Shown here: positions 26,307 through 35,216 of the stretch, one piece after another
Layout of the letters: each line of letters starts with the position of its first letter
How positions within the stretch are numbered: position 1 is the stretch's first letter
NCBI RefSeq assembly: GCF_030541005.1
Contig: NZ_JASSVM010000003.1
Span: 434,001 to 498,000, forward strand
Origin: Marinobacter sp. SS5-14b
GTDB lineage: Bacteria > Pseudomonadota > Gammaproteobacteria > Pseudomonadales > Oleiphilaceae
DNA: 64,000 nucleotides
Reading direction: 5' to 3'
Position numbers and translations under genes: made by a program
The notes under the pieces: generated by a model
What the model saw: only the letters and a program-made list of their open reading frames with translations
What the model was told of the DNA's origin: nothing
Database searches by the model: none

Positions 26307-28499
26307 ATGTTGATGCGCGCCAGTGTTGCAGCGCTGCTGCTGTTTTTTGTTGGTCTTGCCGGCTGCTCCCACTTTCAGAGTGAGCGGCTTTCCTTCAGTC
26401 CCCGGCCAGGGGATGTCCGTTATTTCCACGTTAGTGAGTCCATGCTGTTCTGGGCGACCGACGGCTTCCCGGGCACCGAGGTTGAATACAACCTGTCCAG
26501 TTTGGTGAAGGCTGAGGTTACCACCGTTGATGATGGCATCGCTGAACTGAACTCCCGTTCTCTGTCGTCCCTGTTGCTGAAAAATGGCCACATTTTGTTT
26601 ACAACCGACAAGGATCCTGCGTTTAGCGAGTCGCTGATGGCGATGAAGGATCTACTGACATCGGGTGTGGTCGAGCGTATTGACGATCATGGACAAGTGG
26701 TTCAGGCAAGGTTCGGGAATCAGGATGCCGTTGCAAAGCTCGATGGCATGGTTCACGAAACGGCATTGGTGCGGCGTGGTTTAAGCATCATGGCGGCCTG
26801 GCAGCCGCGTATGCCGCAACAAAGTCTGAAGATTGGTATGGCCTGGCAAGTTCCTCCTCTGGTTGAGGGTGGCTTGGAGTTGCCCGAGCTTCGCTATGAA
26901 GTTAGTCACCTTGATGAGGACACCGTTACCCTGAAGTTCCAGTCCGCCGGTATCGGCTCCGGAGTGGTGGCTGACGATTCAGGGCGAGGCTTTCAGGAGG
27001 TTCGGGCCGAGCGGGTTAAAGGTTATCTGGAGCTTGAGCGCCACTCAGGCTGGCCCAGGCGAGCGAGCATCGTTGCTCATCGGAAACTGGGCAATGATGG
27101 CGACACAGCCTGGGTTTCCAGTCAGATGTCACTGGAGCAGGGTGGTCTCAAGCCCTCCAGTAATCGGAACCTGGTTCACTCCAACGCCGCCTTCGCGCTT
27201 TACCATGATCGTACGCGAATGTCAGACCCCTGGTTTGAATCTGAGTATCTGCCTCCGTTCGGGGAAAGAACGGTTGAAGAATCTTTTGACCGTCTGGCCC
27301 GAACGTTGCTCTGGTTCGGAACCGACGTTGTTGATCAGCAGCTTGGCCTGAGCTTTCAGGTGAGCGCCTCGGGATTTTCTTCGGTGTTGTTTCACCTGCC
27401 AGAGGCAGTGCGATTGCTGGATTCCGGGGGTAAACCGGTGGTTGATGAGGTGGCGGTTGACCCAAGGTTCTTGATGGGGAGCTGGTATTCCGTCGCCGAT
27501 GGAATAGATCCGCCCCTGGTACCGTTTCTGACGGATGGCCTTTCCCAGGCACAGTTGGATTCCATTGACCGGGTGGAGGTTGACTTGCCGGTAACCGTGC
27601 CGGATCAGTTGCACACCCTCCGGTTGTCCGCCGGCGATAGCGTGAAACCGGTGGGTGACAGCGGTATCACCATTGCCGTGGATGAATGGGCGCCCGAACA
27701 GGTTATATTGCGCGTAACTCGGCCAGAGGGGTATCTGCCCGATGCGTTTCCGCTGATCAAGCCCTTGCCGTTGACCGGAGAGGGAGAGCCGTTGCCGCTG
27801 TTCTATACCCGTGAGAGCCATTCTTTGTTTGAACCATTAAGGGCAAAAATGGCGGCTGAGTTTACCGAGCAGGAATTGATGTGGAAGCAGTCAGAGTTTG
27901 CGGGGGAAGTGCTTCTGCTTATTGAAGGCCTGCCGATGGCCGAGCGTTATGGCGATTTGATCTACAGTTTGAAGGCGCCAGCCGGGGAGTCAATCGAAGC
28001 CATCGAAGTGAACCTCTACACCACCAGAGACGAAGTGCGAACCTTCTCGGCGGCCAAGGCACTGTCTACCCTTAACGGTGGCAAGGTTGTTGGCGAAAGA
28101 TTTCTGACGTACTCCGATGTTCGTGATGTTGAATTTGCTCCGTTGAATCTGTCCGACCTCACCGGTCAGGATGCTGCAGTTGACTGGCCAAACGTTGTTA
28201 TGACGACCGCCGTACCGGCTGAGTCCGGCGAGGTCAGGCAAGTTGATGCAAATACCGTTGAGGTGTCCGAAGCACTGTTCAGGGATCTGGAATGGGTTCG
28301 GGCCACCCAGAAGGTGGTAGGGCTGCCGTTGGTCGCCTATTCCGAGGACGGTTCGGCTTTGAAGCCACTGACTGATGGTGTGTTTGGTGCTGTGGATGGT
28401 GGTTTGGCGCCGGATGGCCGTAAGTTTCGCTTCTGGGGAGAGGTGGCTCGGGTGCGCTATCCGAAGCGGATGATGGATGAGCCGGGCCGCGCCCCATAG
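26307..28499 (+). CDS. A3: solitary lipoprotein member of the A family
   Basis: 730 residues. The N-terminus MLMRASVAALLLFFVGLAGC is a lipoprotein signal with lipobox LAGC, Cys20, and Ser at +2, which favours the outer membrane. From Cys20 it aligns without gaps to A1 and A2 up to SPRPGDVRYF. Shared blocks include LPPFGERTVEESF, LLWFGTD, LPDAFPLIKPLPL and the C-terminal KFRFWGEVARVRYP. It lacks the Cys-bounded module of A1 and A2: after PLNLSDLTGQD the chain jumps to VDANTVEVSEALF. It also lacks their FPPLP tail. No B or C gene accompanies it. It may be the ancestral form, or a lone partner of the duplicated block. Confidence 0.8.
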   Translation: MLMRASVAALLLFFVGLAGCSHFQSERLSFSPRPGDVRYFHVSESMLFWATDGFPGTEVEYNLSSLVKAEVTTVDDGIAELNSRSLSSLLLKNGHILFTTDKDPAFSESLMAMKDLLTSGVVERIDDHGQVVQARFGNQDAVAKLDGMVHETALVRRGLSIMAAWQPRMPQQSLKIGMAWQVPPLVEGGLELPELRYEVSHLDEDTVTLKFQSAGIGSGVVADDSGRGFQEVRAERVKGYLELERHSGWPRRASIVAHRKLGNDGDTAWVSSQMSLEQGGLKPSSNRNLVHSNAAFALYHDRTRMSDPWFESEYLPPFGERTVEESFDRLARTLLWFGTDVVDQQLGLSFQVSASGFSSVLFHLPEAVRLLDSGGKPVVDEVAVDPRFLMGSWYSVADGIDPPLVPFLTDGLSQAQLDSIDRVEVDLPVTVPDQLHTLRLSAGDSVKPVGDSGITIAVDEWAPEQVILRVTRPEGYLPDAFPLIKPLPLTGEGEPLPLFYTRESHSLFEPLRAKMAAEFTEQELMWKQSEFAGEVLLLIEGLPMAERYGDLIYSLKAPAGESIEAIEVNLYTTRDEVRTFSAAKALSTLNGGKVVGERFLTYSDVRDVEFAPLNLSDLTGQDAAVDWPNVVMTTAVPAESGEVRQVDANTVEVSEALFRDLEWVRATQKVVGLPLVAYSEDGSALKPLTDGVFGAVDGGLAPDGRKFRFWGEVARVRYPKRMMDEPGRAP

Positions 28500-28665
28500 G
28501 TCGCCCGCAGAAATAATATTTCAAAAGTGTAATTAAGTTGATGGCTATGATGTGACCTTGACCCCGCCTGTCATTTTACATTTTGTTACATTTCGCGCGA
28601 CGAACATCGCCTGGGGTGCCGATGAATAGGCTACGTATGGGTCATCAGAAAAGGAGACATCTGAT

Positions 28666-30075
28666 ATGGAAGATTGGCAAGGATGCCTGGCCCCTCAGTG
28701 CCAGCAGGCGCTGGTGCAGGCCAGGGAAAACGTCGTCAGCCGCGGCGGTTCAGTCATTAGCGCTGAGGATTTTCTGCTTTCGCTGCTGGATGTTGCTTCC
28801 CCGATTGCGCCCTATCTTAAACGGCAGGGGGTGGATCTGGATGAACTGATACGAACGGTACAGGGGGAGCAACCCATCGTCGCGGAGGTTCGAGGAGATG
28901 GCGATCTGTCTTCCCAGCTCATTTACTGGATTTCGGCCACCCGTGAGGCGACCGAAACGCCTTGGATCGATTGGCCGCAGCTTTTGTGGGGGTTGGTGAG
29001 CTGTGCTGAGCGCTTGCAAGACAAAGCTTATGTGGCTGTATTGGAGCTGGTCAACCAGTGGCCAACCGATTCTCAAAGCCGTCTATTGCCGACCGTACCC
29101 AGTCAGCAGCGGGTGCTGCCGGTTACGATAACGGAGCCGGCGTGGCTTGAGTTGGCGGAGGACGTGGTCGTCGCGCTTTCCGCTAACCAAAATGGCCTGC
29201 TGTGGATCAAAGGCGAGAGGGGTAGCGGAAAAACCACCTGGCTTCAGATGCTTCGGGATACCCCTGGGTTTGCCTGGTTGCAGATTGACCTTCGGCGCCA
29301 CGCTGAGGTGATGGCGTTTGATCAGCCGGTGATGCCCTCACAGGATTGTGATGAGTATCACTGGCCAACTCTGGTGCTCGATAACGTTTCGCCGCCCGAG
29401 TTGCTGGAGTTGATGCTGCAACCCAACGGTGTGGCTCGGGAATTGATCACCGGCTGGCACGGCCCCATTTTGCTGTTGGCCCCGGGAGAGTCGCGGGACC
29501 ATGCAGAGGAAACCCGCCTTACCCGCTTGCTGGGCCGGGCGCTGGACGTCATGACAATGCCCGGTGTTGGTGTGATGCAGCGCCAAGCCATTCTTTCGGT
29601 ACATCAGCCGCACATTGAGAAAGCCTTCAACATTCAGGTATCCGCAGCCGCCCTGGAGTACGCCGCCTCACGCCGCAGCCGCTGTGTTTCGGGCCCCGGT
29701 GGAATGCTGGAATGGGTTCAGCGTGCAGCAAGAAGGCTGGACCTGTTTGCCAGCCGCGGTTCTCTGGAGGCGGTGGCGGCTGCCGGCAGGAAAGATGTTT
29801 TGCAACGGCAATCACTGATGGCCCTGGCTCGAGGTGAGGAGTGGGCCGATACCGGGCCGGGTATGACCGACCTGGACATCGAGCAGGCAGCCGCAGAGGT
29901 TGTCTGGCACGAGCGTGACCGCGCAGGCACGCTTCGGATATTGCAGATAGAGGATCTTCGGCAGGAACTGGAACGATGGGTTGCAGCAAGGCCCGGGCCG
30001 GTTCACTATGTGCTGCATTGTGAGCAACAGCATGGAGATTCTCTGGGTGCAGGATCTGGAAGTATATATTCGTGA
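28666..30075 (+). CDS. Clp_N-AAA protein with altered Walker B (ClpB/ClpV-like, single ATPase domain)
   Basis: 469 residues. Residues about 5-150 resemble the Clp N-terminal repeat domain (CQQALVQARENVVSRGGSVISAEDFLLSLLD). A P-loop ATPase follows, with Walker A GERGSGKTT at 183-191. The Walker B position reads LVLDN (236-240), so the usual catalytic Glu after the Asp is Asn. The C-terminal part (ALEYAASRRSRC...GGMLEWVQRAARRLDL) matches the helical lid of the first Clp ATPase domain. There is no second ATPase domain, and the M-domain is missing. It may be a regulator or pseudo-ATPase. ClpV works in type VI secretion, but a link to the nearby VgrG cassette is only suggestive. AAGGAGAC precedes the ATG. 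Confidence 0.65.
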   Translation: MEDWQGCLAPQCQQALVQARENVVSRGGSVISAEDFLLSLLDVASPIAPYLKRQGVDLDELIRTVQGEQPIVAEVRGDGDLSSQLIYWISATREATETPWIDWPQLLWGLVSCAERLQDKAYVAVLELVNQWPTDSQSRLLPTVPSQQRVLPVTITEPAWLELAEDVVVALSANQNGLLWIKGERGSGKTTWLQMLRDTPGFAWLQIDLRRHAEVMAFDQPVMPSQDCDEYHWPTLVLDNVSPPELLELMLQPNGVARELITGWHGPILLLAPGESRDHAEETRLTRLLGRALDVMTMPGVGVMQRQAILSVHQPHIEKAFNIQVSAAALEYAASRRSRCVSGPGGMLEWVQRAARRLDLFASRGSLEAVAAAGRKDVLQRQSLMALARGEEWADTGPGMTDLDIEQAAAEVVWHERDRAGTLRILQIEDLRQELERWVAARPGPVHYVLHCEQQHGDSLGAGSGSIYS

Positions 30076-30421
30076 CCTCGAGCCGGGCGCCGTATCCGGT
30101 TGGCTGGAGGCGCAGCTTGATGAGTTGCAGCTGAACGATACGGATGTGTCATCGGTTTCCAAAGGAACCGCTTTATTCAATGGTGCAAGGATGCGAATTA
30201 CCTTGTATCCGGGTGCTTTCGGCAAGCGCTTCACTTCATTGGTGATGGAGGGCGAAGAACTGCCCTGGAACAGTGATCTGGAGTGTGCTCGCAGCGCCTG
30301 GCGCGCAATGGAAGGTGAGATCCGGTGCAGTCTTGGTGAGTGGAAGGAAGGCGATTTGGTAGAGGACGAAAAGTGGTGGCGACTGGATCACCGGGGTGAA
30401 CAGCAGGTCGTCTGGAACTAG
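30032..30421 (+). CDS. Hypothetical protein coupled to the Clp_N-AAA gene
   Basis: 129 residues from the ATG at 30032, overlapping the end of the AAA gene by 44 bases in another frame. The frame also runs upstream to 29981, but that would deepen the overlap. The product is acidic and Trp-rich (WNSDLECARSAWRAMEGE, WKEGDLVEDEKWWRLD), without signal peptide or membrane helix. I do not recognise it. Overlap, shared strand and a shared terminator at 30438-30467 suggest it works with the AAA protein. Confidence 0.6.
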   Translation: MEILWVQDLEVYIRDLEPGAVSGWLEAQLDELQLNDTDVSSVSKGTALFNGARMRITLYPGAFGKRFTSLVMEGEELPWNSDLECARSAWRAMEGEIRCSLGEWKEGDLVEDEKWWRLDHRGEQQVVWN

Positions 30422-30437
30422 TTCTGTCGCACAACGA

Positions 30438-30467
30438 AAAAAGGCAGCCATAACTGGCTGCCTTTTT
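30438..30467. terminator. Bidirectional rho-independent terminator
   Basis: AAAAAGGCAGCCA at 30438-30450 and TGGCTGCCTTTTT at 30455-30467 form a 13-bp stem around the loop TAAC, with an A-run on one side and a T-run on the other. It separates the plus-strand AAA unit from the minus-strand cold-shock gene and can serve both. Confidence 0.92.
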
Positions 30468-30484
30468 GTTTCTTCAGGGCCTGA

Positions 30485-31042
30485 TCAGTCGCTCAGAATG
30501 GACACGTTATCAGCCTGCAGGCCTTTGTCGGCATCAACCACGTTGAACCGAACCAGTTGGCCCTGGCGCAATACGCGTCTGCCGCGGCCGCGAATGGCGC
30601 GGAAGTGAACGAAAATTTCATCACCACTGTCGCGTACGATAAAGCCAAACCCTTTCTTGACGTTGAACCATTTGACGGTGCCTTCTTCATCTCCCTCTGG
30701 AGTGCTGTCGTCAAAATCGTCGTCGTCTTCGTCATCGTAGCCGTTCGCTGGCTGGCTGGCGCGGGCCGGCCGGCTTTGAGTGCGGGCGGCCGGAGCCGGT
30801 TGTTTGCCTGCAATCGCAACGGCCAGAAAACCGACAATGCCGAAGATTACGAAAGCGATGAGGTAAGCGGCAATACCGCCCTGGCTGCCCAGTGCCTCAA
30901 GGCCTTGACCGATGGCGAGCAGGCGAAGGGGTTCGGGGGTAGCGGACAGCAAAAGGCCCAGTACAAACGGTGCCGGAATTGCGATCAGAATAGCAACAAG
31001 GATCGCTTTGGCTGGATTACGCATTGGTTGATTATTCTCCAT
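30485..31042 (-). CDS. Membrane-tethered cold-shock-domain protein
   Basis: 185 residues. Two hydrophobic helices (about 12-32 and 58-79) are followed by a Pro/Ala/Arg-rich linker, a strongly acidic patch (YDDEDDDDFDD) and a C-terminal cold-shock domain. The domain has both nucleic-acid-binding motifs, KGFGFI (RNP1) and IFVHF (RNP2). Classical CspA proteins are about 70 residues and soluble, so this one should hold its RNA/DNA-binding domain at the inner face of the membrane. Similar fusions occur in marine gammaproteobacteria, from memory. The gene is divergent from slyX and ends at the shared terminator. Confidence 0.85.
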   Translation of the reverse strand: MENNQPMRNPAKAILVAILIAIPAPFVLGLLLSATPEPLRLLAIGQGLEALGSQGGIAAYLIAFVIFGIVGFLAVAIAGKQPAPAARTQSRPARASQPANGYDDEDDDDFDDSTPEGDEEGTVKWFNVKKGFGFIVRDSGDEIFVHFRAIRGRGRRVLRQGQLVRFNVVDADKGLQADNVSILSD

Positions 31043-31093
31043 GATTAAACACTAACGATAAAAAGCCGGACATCGGGTAAAATGGCACGCCCA

Positions 31094-31143
31094 GCCAGTG
31101 AACACCGCCGCCGAAACCAACCTTAAGGTTAAACGGCACTGGC
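31094..31143. promoter_or_regulatory. Nested palindrome in the csd-slyX divergent region
   Basis: GCCAGTG at 31094-31100 pairs with CACTGGC at 31137-31143, and the perfect 12-base palindrome AACCTTAAGGTT (31119-31130) lies between them. The site is about midway between the two divergent starts (31042 and 31193) and could be an operator or a hairpin in either leader. No regulator is identifiable. Confidence 0.4.
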
Positions 31144-31192
31144 GGTAAAAGGCGGCATGATAACAGATTAAGGAAAGGGCTGACCAAATCTC

Positions 31193-31411
31193 ATGAGTAA
31201 AAACACCCTCGAAGACAGGATTGCCGAACTGGAAATGCGACTTGCGTTCCAGGATGACGTGATCAATACCCTGAGCGAGCAGGTGACCAAGCAGGAAATG
31301 GATATCCGGGCGTTGTGGGATGCCAAGCGGCTGATGCATCAGCAGCTGAAAGATGTGTCGCCTTCGAACATTAAGGCGGAGGAAGATGAGACTCCGCCGC
31401 CGCATTATTGA
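31193..31411 (+). CDS. slyX: SlyX family protein
   Basis: 72 residues, a short coiled coil (LEDRIAELEMRLAFQDDVINTLSEQV) with the SlyX tail ending in a Pro-rich PPPHY, the usual end of this family. The length is as expected. SlyX has no settled biochemical role; in enterobacteria it was found near slyD. The gene is alone on this strand here and converges with dapE, the stops being 31 bases apart. Confidence 0.9.
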   Translation: MSKNTLEDRIAELEMRLAFQDDVINTLSEQVTKQEMDIRALWDAKRLMHQQLKDVSPSNIKAEEDETPPPHY

Positions 31412-31442
31412 TTTTGGAGTTAGCCTTGAGTTCCGGGCTCAG

Positions 31443-32591
<1,149 letters not shown>

Positions 32592-33620
32592 TTAGTTGTT
32601 GGCGTGAAGTTCTTCGTTCAGCTCGATGGCGGATTTATTGGTCTTGCACTCCACGGCGCCGGTCTGGCTATTGCGGCGGAACAGCAAGTCGTTCTTGCCA
32701 GCCAGGTCACGGGCTTTGATCACTTCCACCAGCGTGTTGTTGTCATCCAGCAGGGCTACTTTGGTGCCGGAGGTGATGTAGAGACCGGCCTCTACGGTGC
32801 AGCGGTCGCCCAGGGGAATGCCGATGCCGGCGTTGGCGCCCAGGAGGCAGTTTTCGCCGACAGAGATGATGATGTTGCCGCCGCCAGACAGGGTGCCCAT
32901 GGTGGAGCAGCCGCCACCCAGGTCTGAGCCCTTGCCAATCATCACGCCAGCTGAAATCCGGCCTTCGATCATGCTGGTGCCTTCGGTGCCGGCGTTGAAG
33001 TTAATGAAACCTTCGTGCATGACAGTCGTGCCTTCGCCCACGTAAGCGCCCAGGCGCACTCGTGAGGTGTCAGCGATACGCACGCCCTTGGGCACCACGT
33101 AATCGGTCATCTGCGGGAACTTGTCGACCGATTTTACTTCCAGGGTGCGGCCTTCAATGCGGGCCTGCAGCTGGCGCTCGGGCAGCTCGTTCAGGTCGAT
33201 GGCGCCTTCGTTGGTCCAGGCCAGGTTGGGCAGCAGGCCAAAGATGCCATCCAGCTTCAGGTTGTGGGGCTTGGCCAGCCGGTGAGAGATCAGGTGCAGC
33301 TTCAGGTACACCTCGGGCGTACTGGAGGCGGTATCGTCAGTCGACAGCACAGTGACCACAACGGGGCGCTTGCTGTGGGCGGCGCTTTCGGCCAGTTTGG
33401 CCTGGTCGGTCTGGCCCAGTTGGCGCAGGGCGTTAGCAAACTGAGCCAGCTGCGCGGAATTCGCTTCGATGGCCTGATTGCCGCCTTTGTATTCCAGCGC
33501 GGTTTCAACCACGTCGATCAGGTCTTTGCCTGGGGTCATGATCGGCTGCTGGTAATACACCTCCAGCCATTCGCCCTGGTTGTTCTGGGTGCCGATGCCA
33601 ATGCCGAATGCAAAACTCAT
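32592..33620 (-). CDS. dapD: Tetrahydrodipicolinate N-succinyltransferase, long Pseudomonas type
   Basis: 342 residues, as in Pseudomonas, rather than about 275 as in E. coli. The C-terminal half is a left-handed beta-helix with hexapeptide repeats (VRLGAYVGEGTTVMHEGFIN, GRISAGVMIGKGSDLGGGCS, GENCLLGANAGIGIPLGD). It transfers succinyl from succinyl-CoA to tetrahydrodipicolinate, the step before dapC and dapE in the succinylase branch of lysine synthesis. GGAGCAACC lies before the ATG at 33620. Confidence 0.96.
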   Translation of the reverse strand: MSFAFGIGIGTQNNQGEWLEVYYQQPIMTPGKDLIDVVETALEYKGGNQAIEANSAQLAQFANALRQLGQTDQAKLAESAAHSKRPVVVTVLSTDDTASSTPEVYLKLHLISHRLAKPHNLKLDGIFGLLPNLAWTNEGAIDLNELPERQLQARIEGRTLEVKSVDKFPQMTDYVVPKGVRIADTSRVRLGAYVGEGTTVMHEGFINFNAGTEGTSMIEGRISAGVMIGKGSDLGGGCSTMGTLSGGGNIIISVGENCLLGANAGIGIPLGDRCTVEAGLYITSGTKVALLDDNNTLVEVIKARDLAGKNDLLFRRNSQTGAVECKTNKSAIELNEELHANN

Positions 33621-33681
33621 CTGGTGGTTGCTCCTGTTAAATTCGTAGAGATAGTATTGTCAGCCAAGAAAGCGTTTAGTC

Positions 33682-34017
33682 TTACCAGGCAGCCCATTCG
33701 TCTGCGTTAAAGCCCACACTGACCTGGCCGCCCCGCTCAACAACCGGGCGTTTGATGATGGAGGTGTTCTCCAGCATGATCTGGTGGGCACTTTGGGCGC
33801 TCATGGTATCACGAACCTCGTCGGGAAGTTTTCGCCAGGTGGTGCCCCGTTTGTTGATCAGGGGCTCCCAGCCAATGGCATTTTCCCACTGGCTCAGCTT
33901 CTCGCTGCTCAGGCCGTCTTTCTTGAAATCGTGGAACTCGTAGGCGATGCCGTTTTCGTCCAGCCACTTGCGGGCTTTTTTGACGGTGTCGCAGTTCTTG
34001 ATGCCGTAAATCTTCAT
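33682..34017 (-). CDS. ArsC/Spx-family reductase-like protein (YffB type)
   Basis: 111 residues, thioredoxin-like ArsC fold. The single Cys in KNCDTVKKARKWLDENG replaces the CxxC of some relatives, and the ending (IIKRPVVERGGQVSVGF) has the Arg used by YffB-type proteins. These are glutathione-dependent reductases of unknown substrate. The gene start overlaps the dapC stop by four bases (ATGA in minus-strand sense). Its place between dapC and dapD is also seen in pseudomonads, so it is a stable member of this operon without a known lysine role. Confidence 0.88.
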   Translation of the reverse strand: MKIYGIKNCDTVKKARKWLDENGIAYEFHDFKKDGLSSEKLSQWENAIGWEPLINKRGTTWRKLPDEVRDTMSAQSAHQIMLENTSIIKRPVVERGGQVSVGFNADEWAAW

Positions 34018-35216
34018 GCTTTGAAACCCTTTACAAACTCCACAATTCGCTGCGCAGCCTCAACGCACTCCTCCAGCGGCGCCACCAGCGCCATGCGCAC
34101 GCGATTTTCGCCGGGGTTGTGGCCATCGACAGTGCGGGAAAGATAGCGGCCGGGCAGTACGTGTACGTTCTGCCGGGCAGACAGTTCACGGGCGAAGGTT
34201 TCGTCATCCATGGGCGTTTCCGGCCAGAGGTAGAATCCTGCGTCGGGGAAATCTACGTTCATGACTTCGCGCAGGATGGGCACCACAGCTTCGAATTTCG
34301 CTCGGTAGGCGGCGCGGTTTTCCCGCACGTGGTCTTCGTCGCTCCAGGCGGCAATGCTGGCCAGTTGATTGTGAATGGGCATGGCGCAGCCGTGGTAGGT
34401 CCGGTATTTCAGGTAGCCGGCCAGCACGTCGGCATCGCCGGCGACAAAGCCCGAGCGCAGGCCTGGCAGATTGCTGCGCTTGGACAGGCTGTGGAACACC
34501 ACGCAGCGTTTAAAGTCGTGGCGGCCGATGGCGGCGCAGGTTTGCAGCAGGCCTTCGGGCGGATGGGCTTCGTCCGGGTAGAGTTCGGAGTAGCACTCGT
34601 CGGAAGCGATCAGAAAATCGTGCCGGTCGGCCAGTTCGATCACTTTGATCAGGGTTTGCCGCGGAATCACCGCGCCACTGGGGTTGCCCGGCGAGCACAG
34701 GAACAGGATCTGGCAGTCTTTCCAGACCGATTCCGGCACCGCCTCGAAATCCGGAATAAAGCCATTGCTGACGTCGCAGGGCAGGTAAACCGGATCGGCC
34801 CCAGCCAGGAAGGCGGCGCCCTCGTAGATTTGGTAGAACGGATTAGGGCTCACCACTGTTGCCGGCTTGCTGGCATCGACCACGGCCTGCACCAGAGCGA
34901 AGATGGCTTCGCGGGTGCCATTGACCGGAAGCACGTGTCGGGCTGGGTCCAGCGTGCCGTCGGCGAGGTCGAAGCGGCGGCTGGCCCATAGGGCGATGGT
35001 CTCTCGCAGCTCGTCAATGCCTTTGGTCGTGGGGTAGTTGGCCAGCTTGTCCAGGTTGTCTGCAATCACCTGCTTTACGAAAGCGGGGGAAGGGTGCTTG
35101 GGTTCGCCAATGCCCAAGGAAATCGGTGCCAGGTGCGCCGGCGCGGTGATGCCCGCCTTGAGCCTGGCGAGTTTTTCGAAAGGGTAAGGGTGAAGCCTTT
35201 GAAGATCGGGGTTCAT
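34014..35216 (-). CDS. dapC: Succinyldiaminopimelate transaminase
   Basis: 400 residues from the ATG at 35214-35216, which overlaps the glnD stop (ATGA). A longer frame to 35264 is rejected. This is a fold-type I aminotransferase; the PLP lysine lies in HSLSKRSNLPGLRSG and the substrate motif CSPGNPSGAV is present. It makes N-succinyl-LL-2,6-diaminopimelate from N-succinyl-2-amino-6-oxopimelate and glutamate. Coupling to glnD, the nitrogen sensor, is the usual arrangement in pseudomonads. Confidence 0.93.
   Translation of the reverse strand: MNPDLQRLHPYPFEKLARLKAGITAPAHLAPISLGIGEPKHPSPAFVKQVIADNLDKLANYPTTKGIDELRETIALWASRRFDLADGTLDPARHVLPVNGTREAIFALVQAVVDASKPATVVSPNPFYQIYEGAAFLAGADPVYLPCDVSNGFIPDFEAVPESVWKDCQILFLCSPGNPSGAVIPRQTLIKVIELADRHDFLIASDECYSELYPDEAHPPEGLLQTCAAIGRHDFKRCVVFHSLSKRSNLPGLRSGFVAGDADVLAGYLKYRTYHGCAMPIHNQLASIAAWSDEDHVRENRAAYRAKFEAVVPILREVMNVDFPDAGFYLWPETPMDDETFARELSARQNVHVLPGRYLSRTVDGHNPGENRVRMALVAPLEECVEAAQRIVEFVKGFKA

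Noticed and set aside
28558..28593. Promoter TTGACC before the Clp_N-AAA gene
   Set aside because: No -10 hexamer at an acceptable distance; only two TTACATTT repeats ten bases apart, too little to call.
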